Shown here: piece after piece, positions 1 through 8,643 of the stretch | How positions within the stretch are numbered: the first letter of the stretch is position 1 | How the letters are laid out: each line of letters opens with the position of its first letter | NCBI GenBank assembly: GCA_963819075.1 | Contig: CAWFUP010000001.1 | Coordinates: 930,001-994,000 of the forward strand | Reading direction: 5' to 3' | Source of the DNA: CAVQBJ01 sp963819075 | Lineage (GTDB): Bacteria; Actinomycetota; Thermoleophilia; Solirubrobacterales; Solirubrobacteraceae | Length of the DNA stretch: 64,000 bases | Made by a program: the position numbers and the translations under genes | The notes under the pieces: generated by a model | Told to the model about the DNA's origin: nothing | Databases searched by the model: none | What the model saw: the letters and a program-made list of their open reading frames with translations, nothing else

Positions 1-245
1 TCGATCGCCGCATGCGCAGCGCGATCACGCTCGCGCTGCTGACCGCTCTCGGCCGCGAGCGCGAGCTCGCCATGCACGTGCGCGGGGCGCTGCGTAACGG
101 GCTTAGCGCCTCAGAGATCGGCGAGACGCTGCTGCACACGGCCGTCTACGCCGGAGTCCCAGCCGCCAACGCCGCGTTCGCGATCGCGCAGGACGTCCTC
201 ATCGAGGAGGGTGCGGTGCCGCCGCCGGACGCCTCGGCGACTTGA
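1..245 (+). CDS. Carboxymuconolactone decarboxylase-family protein, C-terminal part (cut by window edge)
   Basis: The reading frame enters from the left edge (first full codon at 3) and stops at 243. The visible 80 residues show the helical pattern of the CMD/AhpD-like fold: a run RSAITLALLTALGRERELAMH, then LHTAVYAGVPAANAAF near the end, which is the typical PcaC C-terminal signature. In PcaC this fold decarboxylates 4-carboxymuconolactone in the protocatechuate branch of the beta-ketoadipate pathway. The N-terminal half is outside the window, so PcaC proper cannot be told from a paralogue. It converges on the DoxX gene with a 19-bp gap. Confidence 0.8.
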   Translation, partial: DRRMRSAITLALLTALGRERELAMHVRGALRNGLSASEIGETLLHTAVYAGVPAANAAFAIAQDVLIEEGAVPPPDASAT

Positions 246-264
246 CGGCTGGCCTGACCTCGGC

Positions 265-798
265 TCAGGCGCCGTTCGGCGATGGTTCCGGCTCGGGTGG
301 GGCGAGCGGCGCCGGGTGGGCCCGGGCATACAGGTCGGCGCCGACCGCCCCGACGATCCCGGCGGCGAGCGCGAACGCGCCCCACTCGGGCCCCGAGCGC
401 TGCTCGCCGAGCGCCGCATCGAGCGATAGCTCGCCCGGCCCCTCCTCGGCGAGCAGGAGCACGATCGTGATCAGGACGAGGTTGTACTCGTAGCCGCCGT
501 TCGAGGCCCACGGGCCGTTCTTGAGGTGCACGCGGTTGATCGCCGTGAGCATCGTCGCCGTGAGCGCCGCCGCGCTGACCGGCGTCAGCAGGCCGGCGGC
601 GAGAGCCGCGCCGCCCCCGGCCTCGGCCAGCCCGGCGGCAATCGCGTGATCCTTGCCGGGGCGCATGCCCATCGAGTCAAAGCCCTTCGCGGTCGCCTCG
701 AGGCCGTAGCCGCCGAACCAGCCGAACAGCTTCTGCGTTCCGTGACCGAAGAACAGCGCGCCGACCGTGACGCGCAGCAGCAATCGTGCGATCTTCAT
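265..798 (-). CDS. DoxX-family membrane protein
   Basis: 177-residue membrane protein. The start at 798 is chosen because GAGGAG lies just upstream and the family normally begins with a short Lys/Arg residue pair before TM1 (MKIARLLLR). The motif GHGTQKLFGWFGG after TM1 and the NGGYEYN stretch before the last helix are characteristic of the DoxX/SURF4-like family. About four hydrophobic helices are visible, and a Pro/Glu-rich tail ends the protein. DoxX proteins are linked to redox homeostasis and thiosulfate or quinone metabolism in some organisms; no specific reaction can be inferred here. Upstream in-frame codons to 891 look like non-coding extension. Confidence 0.85.
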   Translation of the reverse strand: MKIARLLLRVTVGALFFGHGTQKLFGWFGGYGLEATAKGFDSMGMRPGKDHAIAAGLAEAGGGAALAAGLLTPVSAAALTATMLTAINRVHLKNGPWASNGGYEYNLVLITIVLLLAEEGPGELSLDAALGEQRSGPEWGAFALAAGIVGAVGADLYARAHPAPLAPPEPEPSPNGA

Positions 799-959
799 CT
801 CGACTCCTCTCGGGTGTCGTTGGGCAGCGGTGGCCCAGGGGAGACTAGGCCGGCGCGCGCCGGGTGGTCGGCTGCCCCGCGACTCGCGCATCGCACCCCG
901 CCGCGCGGAGCGCTACCGTGAGCCGGGTCGCCGGAGGTCGAACCCCGACCCGGATCGGA

Positions 960-3545
960 ATGCACGTGCCGTCTCGTCTCATGCGCGGCGCGCGGCGCCC
1001 GCGGCGCGCCGCCGCGCTCCTCTTGATCGCCTGCACGGCGCTCGTCGTGCTGCTCGGCCTGCGGGCCTCCGGCCCGAATGACTCCGCGGCGGCGGCGTCC
1101 GGGCCGACGCTGAGCATCGACGCGGCCGCCGGCCAGCAGGCGATCAGCCCGCTCATCTACGGCATGAACTTCGCCGACGATCAGGGGTCGGCGAGCGAGG
1201 CGTCGAGCATCGGCCTGCCCATCGATCGCTGGGGAGGAAACTCGACGGACACCTACAACTGGCAGCTGGACTCGACCAACCTCGGCAACGACTGGTACTT
1301 CGAGAACGTCGCCGACTGCTGGAACGCCGCCGACAGCTGGTGCAACGGCGGAAACGGACCGAACGTCTCGGCCTGGCAGCAGTTCGTCGCCGCCGACCGG
1401 GCGATCGGCGCGCAGACGCTGCTGACGCTCCCACTCGTCGGCTACGTCGCGAAGAACGCGCCGCTCAACCACCCGTTCACCTGTGGATTCCCGGCGACCG
1501 TGTTCGCGACGCAGGACTCCTTCGACCCGTACGACGCAGACTGCGGCAACGGGCAGCAGGGCGGCGCCCCGCTCGCGAGCGATCCGACGCGCGACGGCGC
1601 TGCGACCAACCCGGCGAGCGACGCATCGGGCTGGGTGAGCGCCCTCGTGGCGCGCTACGGCACGGCCGCGCACGGCGGCGTCGGCTACTACGAGCTCGGC
1701 AACGAGCCGGCGCTGTGGGACTCGACCCATCGCGACATGCATCCGCAGCCGACGAGCTACGGCGAGCTGTGGCAGAAGTCCGAGACGACGGCCGCCGCGG
1801 TCAAGGCCGTCGACCCGAGCGCGAAGGTGCTGGCCTTCTCGGAGTGGGGCTGGCCGAACTACTTCTGCAGCGCCACGGACGGAGACCTGTGCACGGCGAG
1901 CTCGCCCGACCGCGCGGCCCACGGCGGCCTGCCGATCGTCGCCTACCTGCTCTCGCAGGCCCACGCCTACGACCAGGCGCACGGCGGGCACCTGTTCGAC
2001 TACCTCGACCTGCACTACTACGCGCAGGGCGGCAACACGACCGATGTCACCCGCTCGCTGTGGGATCCGACCTACACCGACCCGAGCTGGATCAACACCC
2101 AGATCGACCTCATCCCGCGCATGCGCCAGTGGGTCGCTCAGTACGACCCGGGACTCGGGCTCTCGCTGAGCGAGTACAACCTCTCGGTCGGCGGCGCGGT
2201 GACGAACGCGCTCATCCAGGCCGACACGCTCGGCATCTTCGCTCGCGAGGGCGTCGCCATCGCCACGCGCTGGGCGCTCGGTAACGACGGGCCCGACATC
2301 GTCGACGCGTTCGACATCTACCGCGACTACGACGGACACGGGTCACGCTTCGGCGACACCTACGTGCAGTCGCAGAGCAGTAACCAGAGCGCGATCGCGG
2401 TATACGGCGCCAAGCGCACGAAGGACGGGGCGCTCACGGTGATGGTCATCAACAAGACGGCGTCGGCGATCACCAGCTCGCTCTCGCTCAGCGGCTTCAC
2501 GCCCGGGAGCGCGGCGCAGCGGTGGCAGTGGAGCGGCGCCGCGATCGGCCGCGTGGCCGACCAGGTGGTCGGCGCGGGCGGCTTCAGCGCGACATATCCA
2601 GCCAACTCAATCACCCTGTTCGTCGTCCCGCTGGCCACGACCACGACGACCACGACCACGACGAGGACGACGCCGACAACCACGACGACCAAGACGACGT
2701 CGACCACGAAGACGACGCCGACAACCACGACGACGAAGACGACGTCGACCACCAAGACGACGCCGACAACCACGACGACCAAGACGACGCCGACAACCAC
2801 GACGACCAAGACGACGCCGACAACCACGACGACCAAGACGACGCCGACAACCACGACGACCAAGACGACGCCGACAACCACGACGACCAAGACGACGCCG
2901 ACAACCACGACGACCAAGACGACGCCGACAACCACGACGACCAAGACGACGCCGACAACCACGACGACCAAGACGACGCCGACAACCACGACGACCAAGA
3001 CGACGCCGACAACCACGACGACCAAGACGACGTCGAGCACCAAGACGACGATCACGACGAAGACGACCCCCATGACGACCACGACGAAGACGACCCCCAC
3101 GACCACGAAGACGACGACGACGGCCACCACGCCCAGGACGACGACCACGAAGGCGACGACAGCCACCACGCCCACGAGCAGCGCGACTACCTCGCGCGCC
3201 GTCGCGACCAACGTCACCTCGACGTCGTCAGGCGTTCAGGCCGACGCGAGCTCGACGACGACGAGCACCACGACCGAGGTGACGAGCGTGGCGACGACCT
3301 CAGCGACCAGCACGCCGCCGACGGCCACCGGTACCACGACCGCCACCACGACCAGCCGCGCGCCGACGGCGATCCGCCTCGTCCTCACACGACAGCAGCT
3401 GCGCGCCCGCGCGCTCGCCGCCTGTGACCACTTCAGACAGCGGGCTCGGCGAGCCAAGTGCCGTGCGGCCGCGCGCCGCCACTTCCCGGTGCACGCCGCC
3501 CGCTCCGGCCGGCGCTCTCGGACCCGACCCGCCGCGGAACGCTAG
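960..3545 (+). CDS. Secreted glycoside hydrolase family 44 (endoglucanase/xyloglucanase) with Thr/Lys repeat tail
   Basis: 861 residues from the ATG at 960; the start is uncertain, with ATG 981 an alternative. An N-terminal basic stretch and a hydrophobic segment (AALLLIACTALVVLLGL) form a signal peptide or anchor. Residues about 50-570 match GH44: SPLIYGMNFAD near the start, the acid/base Glu in YYELGNEPALWD (E249) and the likely nucleophile in LSLSEYNLS (E405). GH44 enzymes cleave beta-1,4-glucans with retention. There is no recognisable carbohydrate-binding module. Instead residues about 565-830 are a Thr/Lys/Pro low-complexity linker built on a 27-bp tandem repeat, followed by a short basic tail of about 60 residues that may hold the enzyme at the wall (inference). 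Its stop overlaps the convergent P450 stop. Confidence 0.88.
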   Translation: MHVPSRLMRGARRPRRAAALLLIACTALVVLLGLRASGPNDSAAAASGPTLSIDAAAGQQAISPLIYGMNFADDQGSASEASSIGLPIDRWGGNSTDTYNWQLDSTNLGNDWYFENVADCWNAADSWCNGGNGPNVSAWQQFVAADRAIGAQTLLTLPLVGYVAKNAPLNHPFTCGFPATVFATQDSFDPYDADCGNGQQGGAPLASDPTRDGAATNPASDASGWVSALVARYGTAAHGGVGYYELGNEPALWDSTHRDMHPQPTSYGELWQKSETTAAAVKAVDPSAKVLAFSEWGWPNYFCSATDGDLCTASSPDRAAHGGLPIVAYLLSQAHAYDQAHGGHLFDYLDLHYYAQGGNTTDVTRSLWDPTYTDPSWINTQIDLIPRMRQWVAQYDPGLGLSLSEYNLSVGGAVTNALIQADTLGIFAREGVAIATRWALGNDGPDIVDAFDIYRDYDGHGSRFGDTYVQSQSSNQSAIAVYGAKRTKDGALTVMVINKTASAITSSLSLSGFTPGSAAQRWQWSGAAIGRVADQVVGAGGFSATYPANSITLFVVPLATTTTTTTTTRTTPTTTTTKTTSTTKTTPTTTTTKTTSTTKTTPTTTTTKTTPTTTTTKTTPTTTTTKTTPTTTTTKTTPTTTTTKTTPTTTTTKTTPTTTTTKTTPTTTTTKTTPTTTTTKTTPTTTTTKTTSSTKTTITTKTTPMTTTTKTTPTTTKTTTTATTPRTTTTKATTATTPTSSATTSRAVATNVTSTSSGVQADASSTTTSTTTEVTSVATTSATSTPPTATGTTTATTTSRAPTAIRLVLTRQQLRARALAACDHFRQRARRAKCRAAARRHFPVHAARSGRRSRTRPAAER
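2666..3035 (+). repeat. 27-bp tandem repeat inside the GH44 linker
   Basis: A 27-bp unit encoding KTTPTTTTT repeats in tandem, about ten near-perfect copies in a row from about 2758, with diverged copies (TTS variants) on the left. Because the unit is a multiple of three, all frames stay open through it, which produces long spurious reading frames on both strands. Confidence 0.9.
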
Positions 3546-4822
3546 GACGACTCGCGTACGAAGCGCCGGCCAGGCGCCGCGTCGCCGTCGCGCGTGCCGT
3601 GCAGGTGCACCGGCAGCGTCTTGAGCTGATTGATGAACGGCGACTCGACGAACACCGGTTGCGCGGCGATCGTCATGCTCGGGTAGCGCCGCAGCGTCTC
3701 CTCGAACATGATGCGCAGCTCCAGGCGCGCGAGCGCAGTCCCGAGGCAGAAGTGCCGGCCGCCGGCGCCAAACGCCTGATGCTCGGGGTTGCGCGTGACG
3801 TCGAAGCGGTCGGGGTCCTCGTAGCGCGTCTCGTCCCGGTTAGACGAGACGTACCACATGACGACCTTGTCGCCCTCGTGGACCGGGCGCCCGTGCAGTT
3901 CGGTGTCGCGGGTGGCGGTGCGCCGGAAGTGGGCGAAGGCCGGGAACATCCGCAGCGACTCCTCGACGGCGCTCGGGATGAGCGACGGGTTGTCGATGAG
4001 CAGTTGCCGCTCAGCCGGGTTGTCCATCAGGGCGCGCATACCACTGCAGAACGTCGCCTTCGTGCTGTCGTTACCGGCGGCCACGAGCAGGAAGAAGCCC
4101 ATGACGATCTCGTGCTCCTCGAGGCGTTCGCCGTCGACCTCGGCGTGGACGAGCACGCTCGTGAGATCGTCGGTGGGGTGCTCGCGCCGTGCGGCGATCA
4201 GGCGCTGGCAGCGCGCAAAGATCTCCGGCACCTCGTTGGCCATCACGCTCTCCATCCCGCCCGGGGCCAGGTCGGGGTCGCCGGCGCCGAGCGCGCTGTT
4301 CATGAGCGCGGCCCAGACGGCGTCGTCCTCGGGCGGGATGCCCATGAAGCTGCCGATCACGCGCGAGACCGCGGGCTGCGCGACATCGGTGACGAGGTCG
4401 CACTGCTCGCGGCCCTCCAGCGAGTCGAGCACGTCGATGACGATCGCCCGGATCGCGTCTTCGTGCGCGGCGATGCGCTTCGGGGTGAAGCCGGCCTGGA
4501 ACAGGGCCTTGATGCGGTCGTGCTTGGGCGGGTCCATGCCGATGAACATCGCCCGCATGAGCTCGAGTGGGAACGCGTCGAGCGCGGCCGTGATGCCGCC
4601 GAGCTCGGACGAGTGGGTGCGCCAGTCGCGGCTGACGGCGTGGATGTCGTCGGCCGTCGTCACCGACCAGTACCCCGCCTCCCGCGGGTACTCGGGGATG
4701 TGGTCGCTCCAGTGGACCGGGCACTCGCGGCGCAGGCGGCCGAAGAACTCGTGCGGCGGACCGTCATGCCAGAGCTCGCGATCGATCGCCACCGAACCGA
4801 GGTCACTGCCCGTCGTTGCCAT
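3542..4822 (-). CDS. Cytochrome P450 (CYP125/CYP142-like)
   Basis: 426 residues. The start at 4822 is supported by GGAGG about 10 nt upstream. Hallmarks: I-helix AAGNDSTKAT (oxygen activation), EESLR (ExxR pair of the K helix) and the heme loop FGAGGRHFCLGTALARLE with the thiolate Cys at about residue 359. The overall pattern resembles soluble actinobacterial P450s of the CYP125/124/142 group, which oxidise sterol or fatty side chains; the substrate is not deducible. No ferredoxin gene is adjacent. The gene is convergent with GH44, and the two stop codons share bases 3543-3544. A 354-bp region separates its start from the next divergent gene. Confidence 0.9.
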   Translation of the reverse strand: MATTGSDLGSVAIDRELWHDGPPHEFFGRLRRECPVHWSDHIPEYPREAGYWSVTTADDIHAVSRDWRTHSSELGGITAALDAFPLELMRAMFIGMDPPKHDRIKALFQAGFTPKRIAAHEDAIRAIVIDVLDSLEGREQCDLVTDVAQPAVSRVIGSFMGIPPEDDAVWAALMNSALGAGDPDLAPGGMESVMANEVPEIFARCQRLIAARREHPTDDLTSVLVHAEVDGERLEEHEIVMGFFLLVAAGNDSTKATFCSGMRALMDNPAERQLLIDNPSLIPSAVEESLRMFPAFAHFRRTATRDTELHGRPVHEGDKVVMWYVSSNRDETRYEDPDRFDVTRNPEHQAFGAGGRHFCLGTALARLELRIMFEETLRRYPSMTIAAQPVFVESPFINQLKTLPVHLHGTRDGDAAPGRRFVRESS

Positions 4823-5176
4823 GCCGAATCCTCCGAAGTAGCCGCTGGACGAGGTTTCCGGCGGCAGTCTACTGGCTGGCTGGCCAACCAGAAAGGGGGT
4901 TCGCCGGCCCCGGCTCGGCGACCCCGCCGGACGATCGCGGCGCACCCCGACAGCGGTGCGGTACGGCCGGCAGACGGTTCGCGGGCGCGGGGTGTTCGTC
5001 GTTGGTACCTGTATAGACACCCAAACGACGAACACCCCCCCGCGCGGCACCGCAGCGCGGCGGCCCGCGGGGACGATCGTTACGAGATCGTCATACCCGG
5101 GGCACGGATCGTCACGAATCCTTGACGGGCTCGGTTTCACACTAGATGTCACCTTGGCTCCCCCGGAGGTGACCCG
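4823..5176. other. Divergent intergenic region between P450 and the 5177 gene
   Basis: This 354-bp non-coding stretch holds a long palindromic element (4987-5040, listed separately) and a possible sigma-70-like promoter for the rightward gene (TTGACG at 5122, TAGATG at 5143; the 15-bp spacing is short). The segment 4880-4980 shows no coding signal on either strand. Confidence 0.6.
4987..5040. repeat. Dispersed palindromic element, copy 1
   Basis: 15-bp perfect inverted arms (GGGGTGTTCGTCGTT at 4989-5003 and its complement at 5024-5038) flank a 20-nt centre containing GTACC, TATAG and CACC. The same arms and centre recur, inverted, at 22722-22767, and a relative lies at 22610-22660. No T-tract follows, so a simple terminator is not obvious. 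Confidence 0.8.
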
Positions 5177-5452
5177 ATGACCGAAACCGAATGTCTGCCG
5201 CTCATGACGCTCGTCCCGCCGTCCGCCCGCGAGACGCGTCCCGACCGGCTCGCCGAGCTGCTGGAGTGCCTTGCCGACCTCGTCGTGGAGACCGACAAGT
5301 GCCGCGCCGCCCTCGAGCGCCTGCCGACCCGCGCCGACGAGCGCGTGCGCAGCTCGATCGCCGACCTCGAGCGCCTGCAGATCGAACTGCACGACGTGAG
5401 CGTCGAGGCCGCGTCGGTGCGTCAGCGGCTCATGCGCGAACGCCTGATCTAG
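5177..5452 (+). CDS. Small helical protein of unknown function
   Basis: 91 residues with a good ribosome site (GGAGGTGA, 7 nt before the ATG at 5177). The sequence is charged and predicted helical, with heptad-like Leu spacing (LAELLECLADLVVETDKC, then LERLPTRADERV and LERLQIELHDVSVEAASV), so a two-helix coiled hairpin is likely. It has two Cys, no signal peptide and no membrane segment. I do not recognise a family. It is followed 31 bp later by another unknown gene in the same direction, suggesting a small operon. Confidence 0.65.
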   Translation: MTETECLPLMTLVPPSARETRPDRLAELLECLADLVVETDKCRAALERLPTRADERVRSSIADLERLQIELHDVSVEAASVRQRLMRERLI

Positions 5453-5483
5453 GTCGGGTGGCGGTGGCGTCGTCACGGCGGCG

Positions 5484-5984
5484 ATGAACCTGTTGCTCGT
5501 CAACGAGGGCCTCGACGGCACGTATCTGGATGTGTGCCGCCCGCGCGTGCGCGACCGCCTCGTCGCGCGCCTGAACGCGATCGCCCTCGACCGCCGGCTC
5601 GCGGCCGGCGCCTCCCCGGATTCGAGCCCCACACTCGCGCTGCGCGCCCAGCGGCTGCGCCGGCCCGCCTTACGGCGCGGTCTCGGCCTGTGCCTGCGCG
5701 AGCTCGTCCGCGACGCCGAGCGGCCGCGCGCCGTGCTCAGCGCGCGGGCCCCGATCTCCCGGCACAACGTGACCCGCGCGAGCGCCGACCTGCTCGAGCT
5801 CGCCGACCGGCTTCTCAGCCCCGAGCCGGTGTCGGTGCGCGGCGTGGCGCGCGTGCGCGTGCTGCTCAGCGACGGCCTCTCACCGGTGTACTGGGGCCGG
5901 TGCCAGGACGATCTCGTCCGCGTGGTGCGGCTGGCCATCGCGCAGCTCGAGCCGGGGCCGTCGGGCACCTTTTTAGGTATTTAA
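5484..5984 (+). CDS. Arg-rich hypothetical protein
   Basis: 166 residues, not recognised. It begins MNLLLVNEGLDGTYLDVCRP and is rich in Arg and Leu (helical), with a C-terminal segment GVARVRVLLSDGLSPVYW followed by a short helix and a Gly-containing end. No signal peptide or clear motif. The gene uses the same strong third-position GC bias as its neighbours, supporting that it is coding. It sits between the 91-residue unknown and the diguanylate cyclase gene, 43 bp before the latter, so it may share transcription with it. Confidence 0.5.
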   Translation: MNLLLVNEGLDGTYLDVCRPRVRDRLVARLNAIALDRRLAAGASPDSSPTLALRAQRLRRPALRRGLGLCLRELVRDAERPRAVLSARAPISRHNVTRASADLLELADRLLSPEPVSVRGVARVRVLLSDGLSPVYWGRCQDDLVRVVRLAIAQLEPGPSGTFLGI

Positions 5985-6027
5985 CCCGTACCTCTCGGGC
6001 CGAGCGGCTCGTTACGCTCCGCGGAGA

Positions 6028-7659
6028 ATGCCTCGTGGAGCGAAGCAGGGATGCCTGGACGCCGTCGGTGTTCTCCGCGAGCTTCCCGGCATGTCGGTGT
6101 TCGCGTTCGACCGTGAGTTGACCGTCGTGCTGGCCACCGGAGCCGGGCTGCCCGACCACGACTGGCGCGGCGGGGCCCCCGAGGGGCGCCGGCTGGCCGA
6201 CGCGCTTTCCGAGGAGGCCTTCCGCCGTCTGCAGCCGCACTGCCACGCGGCGCTTGCCGGTCAGACGCGTGGGTTCGACTACGAGCCGCTCGACGACGTG
6301 CGCTCCTATCGCGTCGAGGTCTGCCCGCTGCGCGACGACGACGACGGCACCGTCGGCGGCTTTGTGCTCACGCGCGACGTCACGGCGCAGCGCGAGACCG
6401 AGGCGGCGCTGCGTGGGAGCCGGGGGTATCTGCAGGACGTTCTCGACGGCCTCCACATCCCGGTGTCGGTGAAGGACGCCGACTACCGCATCGTCATGCT
6501 CAACCGCGAGTACGAGCGCCTGCAGCAGGTCGACCGTCTGCGGCTCGAGGGCAAGAGCGTGTTCGATATGTATCCCGCCGAGTACGCCGAGCACTTCCAC
6601 CGCGACGACGAGCACGTCATCGCGAGCGGGGAGGTGCTGCGCAACGAGCGTGAGGTGCCCTATCCCGACGGCTCGATCCGGCTGTTCAACATGGTGCGCT
6701 CGCCGCTGCGCGACCCCGCCGGGCGGACCTACGGCCTCATCGGGACCGGCACGGACATCACCGAGGAGCGGCGCGCCGCCGCGGCGCTGCACGAGGCCAA
6801 CGAGCGCTTCGAGCAGGTCTTCCGCAATGCCGCGATCGGCAAGGCGGTCCTCTCGCTCGACGGGCGCTTCGTTCGGGTCAACCGGGCGCTGTGCGCGCTC
6901 ACCGGCTACACCGAGGCGAGCCTGCTGCGGCTCAGCTTCCAGGAAATCACCCACCCGGACGACGTCGATGCCGACGTCGCCCAGGCGCAGCGGATGCGCG
7001 AGGGGGACATCTCCAGCTATGAGATGGAGAAGCGCTACATCCGCGCCGACGGCGAGATCGTCTGGGCGCTGCTGTCGGCGTCGCTCGTGCGCGACGCCGA
7101 GGGCACGCCGGTGCAGTACATCGCGCAGGTGCAGGACATCTCCCAGCGCCGCGAGCTCGAGACCCGCCTGCGCGAGCGGGCCGAGCGCGACGCCCTCACC
7201 GGGCTGCACAACCGCTGCCGCTTCGAGCAGGATCTCGAGCGCCAGCTCGCGCGCTGCCGCCGCTACCGCGAGCGCGCCGCGCTGCTGCTGCTCGACCTCA
7301 ACGACTTCAAGCGCCTCAATGACGAGAACGGCCATCGGGCGGGCGATGCCGCGCTCAAGCACGTTGCCGCTGCGCTCGGCGCGTACGTGCGCGACAGCGA
7401 CATCGTCGCGCGCTGGGGCGGCGACGAGTTCGTGATCCTCGCGCCGCATCTGCACGGAGACGAGGCGCGCGCGTTCGCCGACGACATCGCGCGCCGCGTG
7501 GGCACGATGCCGATGCTGATCGGCGACGGGCTGACGATGGTCTCGGCGAGCATCGGCGTGGCCGAGCTCCACGGCGATGGGCTGGCGGCCGAGGAGGCCT
7601 TCGCGCTCGCCGACGCGTCGATGTACGCGGCCAAGCGCGCCGGGCGCCTCGAGGGCTGA
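6028..7659 (+). CDS. PAS-PAS-PAS-GGDEF diguanylate cyclase
   Basis: 543 residues with no membrane segment, so a cytoplasmic sensor. Three PAS domains can be read: about 10-105 (SVFAFDRELTVVLATG), 128-250 (DVLDGLHIPVSVKDADYRIV; the first ends in a PAC-like FVLTRDVTAQRETE) and 260-378 (FEQVFRNAAIGKAVLSLDG, ending YIAQVQDISQRRELE). The GGDEF domain follows at about 385-543 with DALTGLHNR at its start, an intact catalytic motif RWGGDEFVIL and an inhibitory I-site RDSD exactly five residues before GGDEF. It should make c-di-GMP from two GTP with product inhibition. The third PAS holds DPDD-like HPDDVDAD wording typical of PAS_3. No EAL domain is present. Confidence 0.93.
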   Translation: MPRGAKQGCLDAVGVLRELPGMSVFAFDRELTVVLATGAGLPDHDWRGGAPEGRRLADALSEEAFRRLQPHCHAALAGQTRGFDYEPLDDVRSYRVEVCPLRDDDDGTVGGFVLTRDVTAQRETEAALRGSRGYLQDVLDGLHIPVSVKDADYRIVMLNREYERLQQVDRLRLEGKSVFDMYPAEYAEHFHRDDEHVIASGEVLRNEREVPYPDGSIRLFNMVRSPLRDPAGRTYGLIGTGTDITEERRAAAALHEANERFEQVFRNAAIGKAVLSLDGRFVRVNRALCALTGYTEASLLRLSFQEITHPDDVDADVAQAQRMREGDISSYEMEKRYIRADGEIVWALLSASLVRDAEGTPVQYIAQVQDISQRRELETRLRERAERDALTGLHNRCRFEQDLERQLARCRRYRERAALLLLDLNDFKRLNDENGHRAGDAALKHVAAALGAYVRDSDIVARWGGDEFVILAPHLHGDEARAFADDIARRVGTMPMLIGDGLTMVSASIGVAELHGDGLAAEEAFALADASMYAAKRAGRLEG

Positions 7660-7740
7660 GCGGGGAGGCGTCGCCCTTCGCGGGCGGCGGCGTTCCTCGC
7701 TGCGCGACCATCCGGTCGATGCCCGAACATCAATGCTCGT

Positions 7741-8643
7741 ATGTCGGCGGAGCTGTTCGGGTTTGCGGCGGCGGCAGCGACGATCGTCGTTGGCGCTGAG
7801 CTTGTCGTCGCCGGGGCGGCCAAGCTGGCACGGGCACCGGCGATGGCGGTGGCGCTGCGCCGGGCGGGCTTCTCGCGACCCCTCGGCGGCGCCGCGTGGC
7901 GCCTGCTCGGTGCCGTCGAGCTGGCCGTGGGCATCGGCCTGTGGGCGCTGTGGGCGCCGGCGCGCCTGGCGGCCGCCGGCCTGCTGCTGGCCTTCGCCGG
8001 CTGGCAGGTGCAGGTCGTCGTACGCGGGCGCGACGGCGCGCCGTGTCCGTGCTTCGGCGCCAGGACCACGGTCAGCCGCGGCAGTGCCGCGCACGTCGTG
8101 GTGCTCGCGGTCGTGGCCACGACGCTCGCGCTCGCGCCCACCCCGGACCTCGGTCTCGCCGGCTGGTTGGCGGTGCTCGTCGGCCTGCTGTCGATCGCCT
8201 GCGCCGCCCTCGCCGGGATCGCCTACACGCTCGCCCGCGACGTGGCGGCCCTGCGGGCCCGCGCCGGCGCGCGCGGCGCGCTCGAGATCGAGGCCGAGGG
8301 CCCGCCGCGCGGGGGCGAGTGCCCGCTCATCGAGCGCTTCTCGGTACAGGGGGGCGAACTGGCCCTCGCCGTGTTCCTGTCGCCCGGCTGCCGCGTGTGT
8401 GCGCAACTCGAACCGGCGATCGCCGAAGTGAGCGAGCAACCCGGCGTGGAGGTCGTCGTGTTCGACGAGGAGCGCGACGTGCTCGCCTGGCGAGCGGCCG
8501 ATGTGCCGGGCAGCCCGTATGCGGTGGCGATGAGCGCCGACGGCGTCGTGCTCGCGAAGGGAACGTTCAACACGGCCGAGCAGCTGGCCAGCATTCCCGG
8601 CACGGCGCTGTGGCGCCGCGCGGCCGAGGTCGTACGTGCCTGA
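7741..8643 (+). CDS. MauE-type membrane protein fused to a thioredoxin-like domain
   Basis: 300 residues. Residues about 1-165 form four or more TM helices of the MauE/DoxX type, including the family sequence GAPCPCFGA before the third or fourth helix. Residues about 195-300 form a soluble thioredoxin-like domain with a CRVC redox pair (FLSPGCRVCAQLEPAI) and a cis-Pro-like VPGSPYAV. In methylamine-utilisation clusters MauE and MauD help export, fold and make the disulfides of the MauA light chain; here the two roles appear fused. It overlaps the next gene (MauA-like) by 8 bp, strong evidence for a joint job outside the membrane. Confidence 0.82.
   Translation: MSAELFGFAAAAATIVVGAELVVAGAAKLARAPAMAVALRRAGFSRPLGGAAWRLLGAVELAVGIGLWALWAPARLAAAGLLLAFAGWQVQVVVRGRDGAPCPCFGARTTVSRGSAAHVVVLAVVATTLALAPTPDLGLAGWLAVLVGLLSIACAALAGIAYTLARDVAALRARAGARGALEIEAEGPPRGGECPLIERFSVQGGELALAVFLSPGCRVCAQLEPAIAEVSEQPGVEVVVFDEERDVLAWRAADVPGSPYAVAMSADGVVLAKGTFNTAEQLASIPGTALWRRAAEVVRA

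Noticed and set aside
2360..3217. Long Val-rich frame on the minus strand and Asp/His-rich frame on the plus strand through the Thr repeat
   Set aside because: Both are by-products of the 27-bp tandem repeat in the GH44 gene, which keeps all frames open; no ribosome site and no homology-like sequence.
5866..8439. 857-residue Arg/Ala-rich frame on the minus strand
   Set aside because: Shadow of the GGDEF and MauE genes in high-GC DNA; composition is not protein-like and it covers two well-supported genes.
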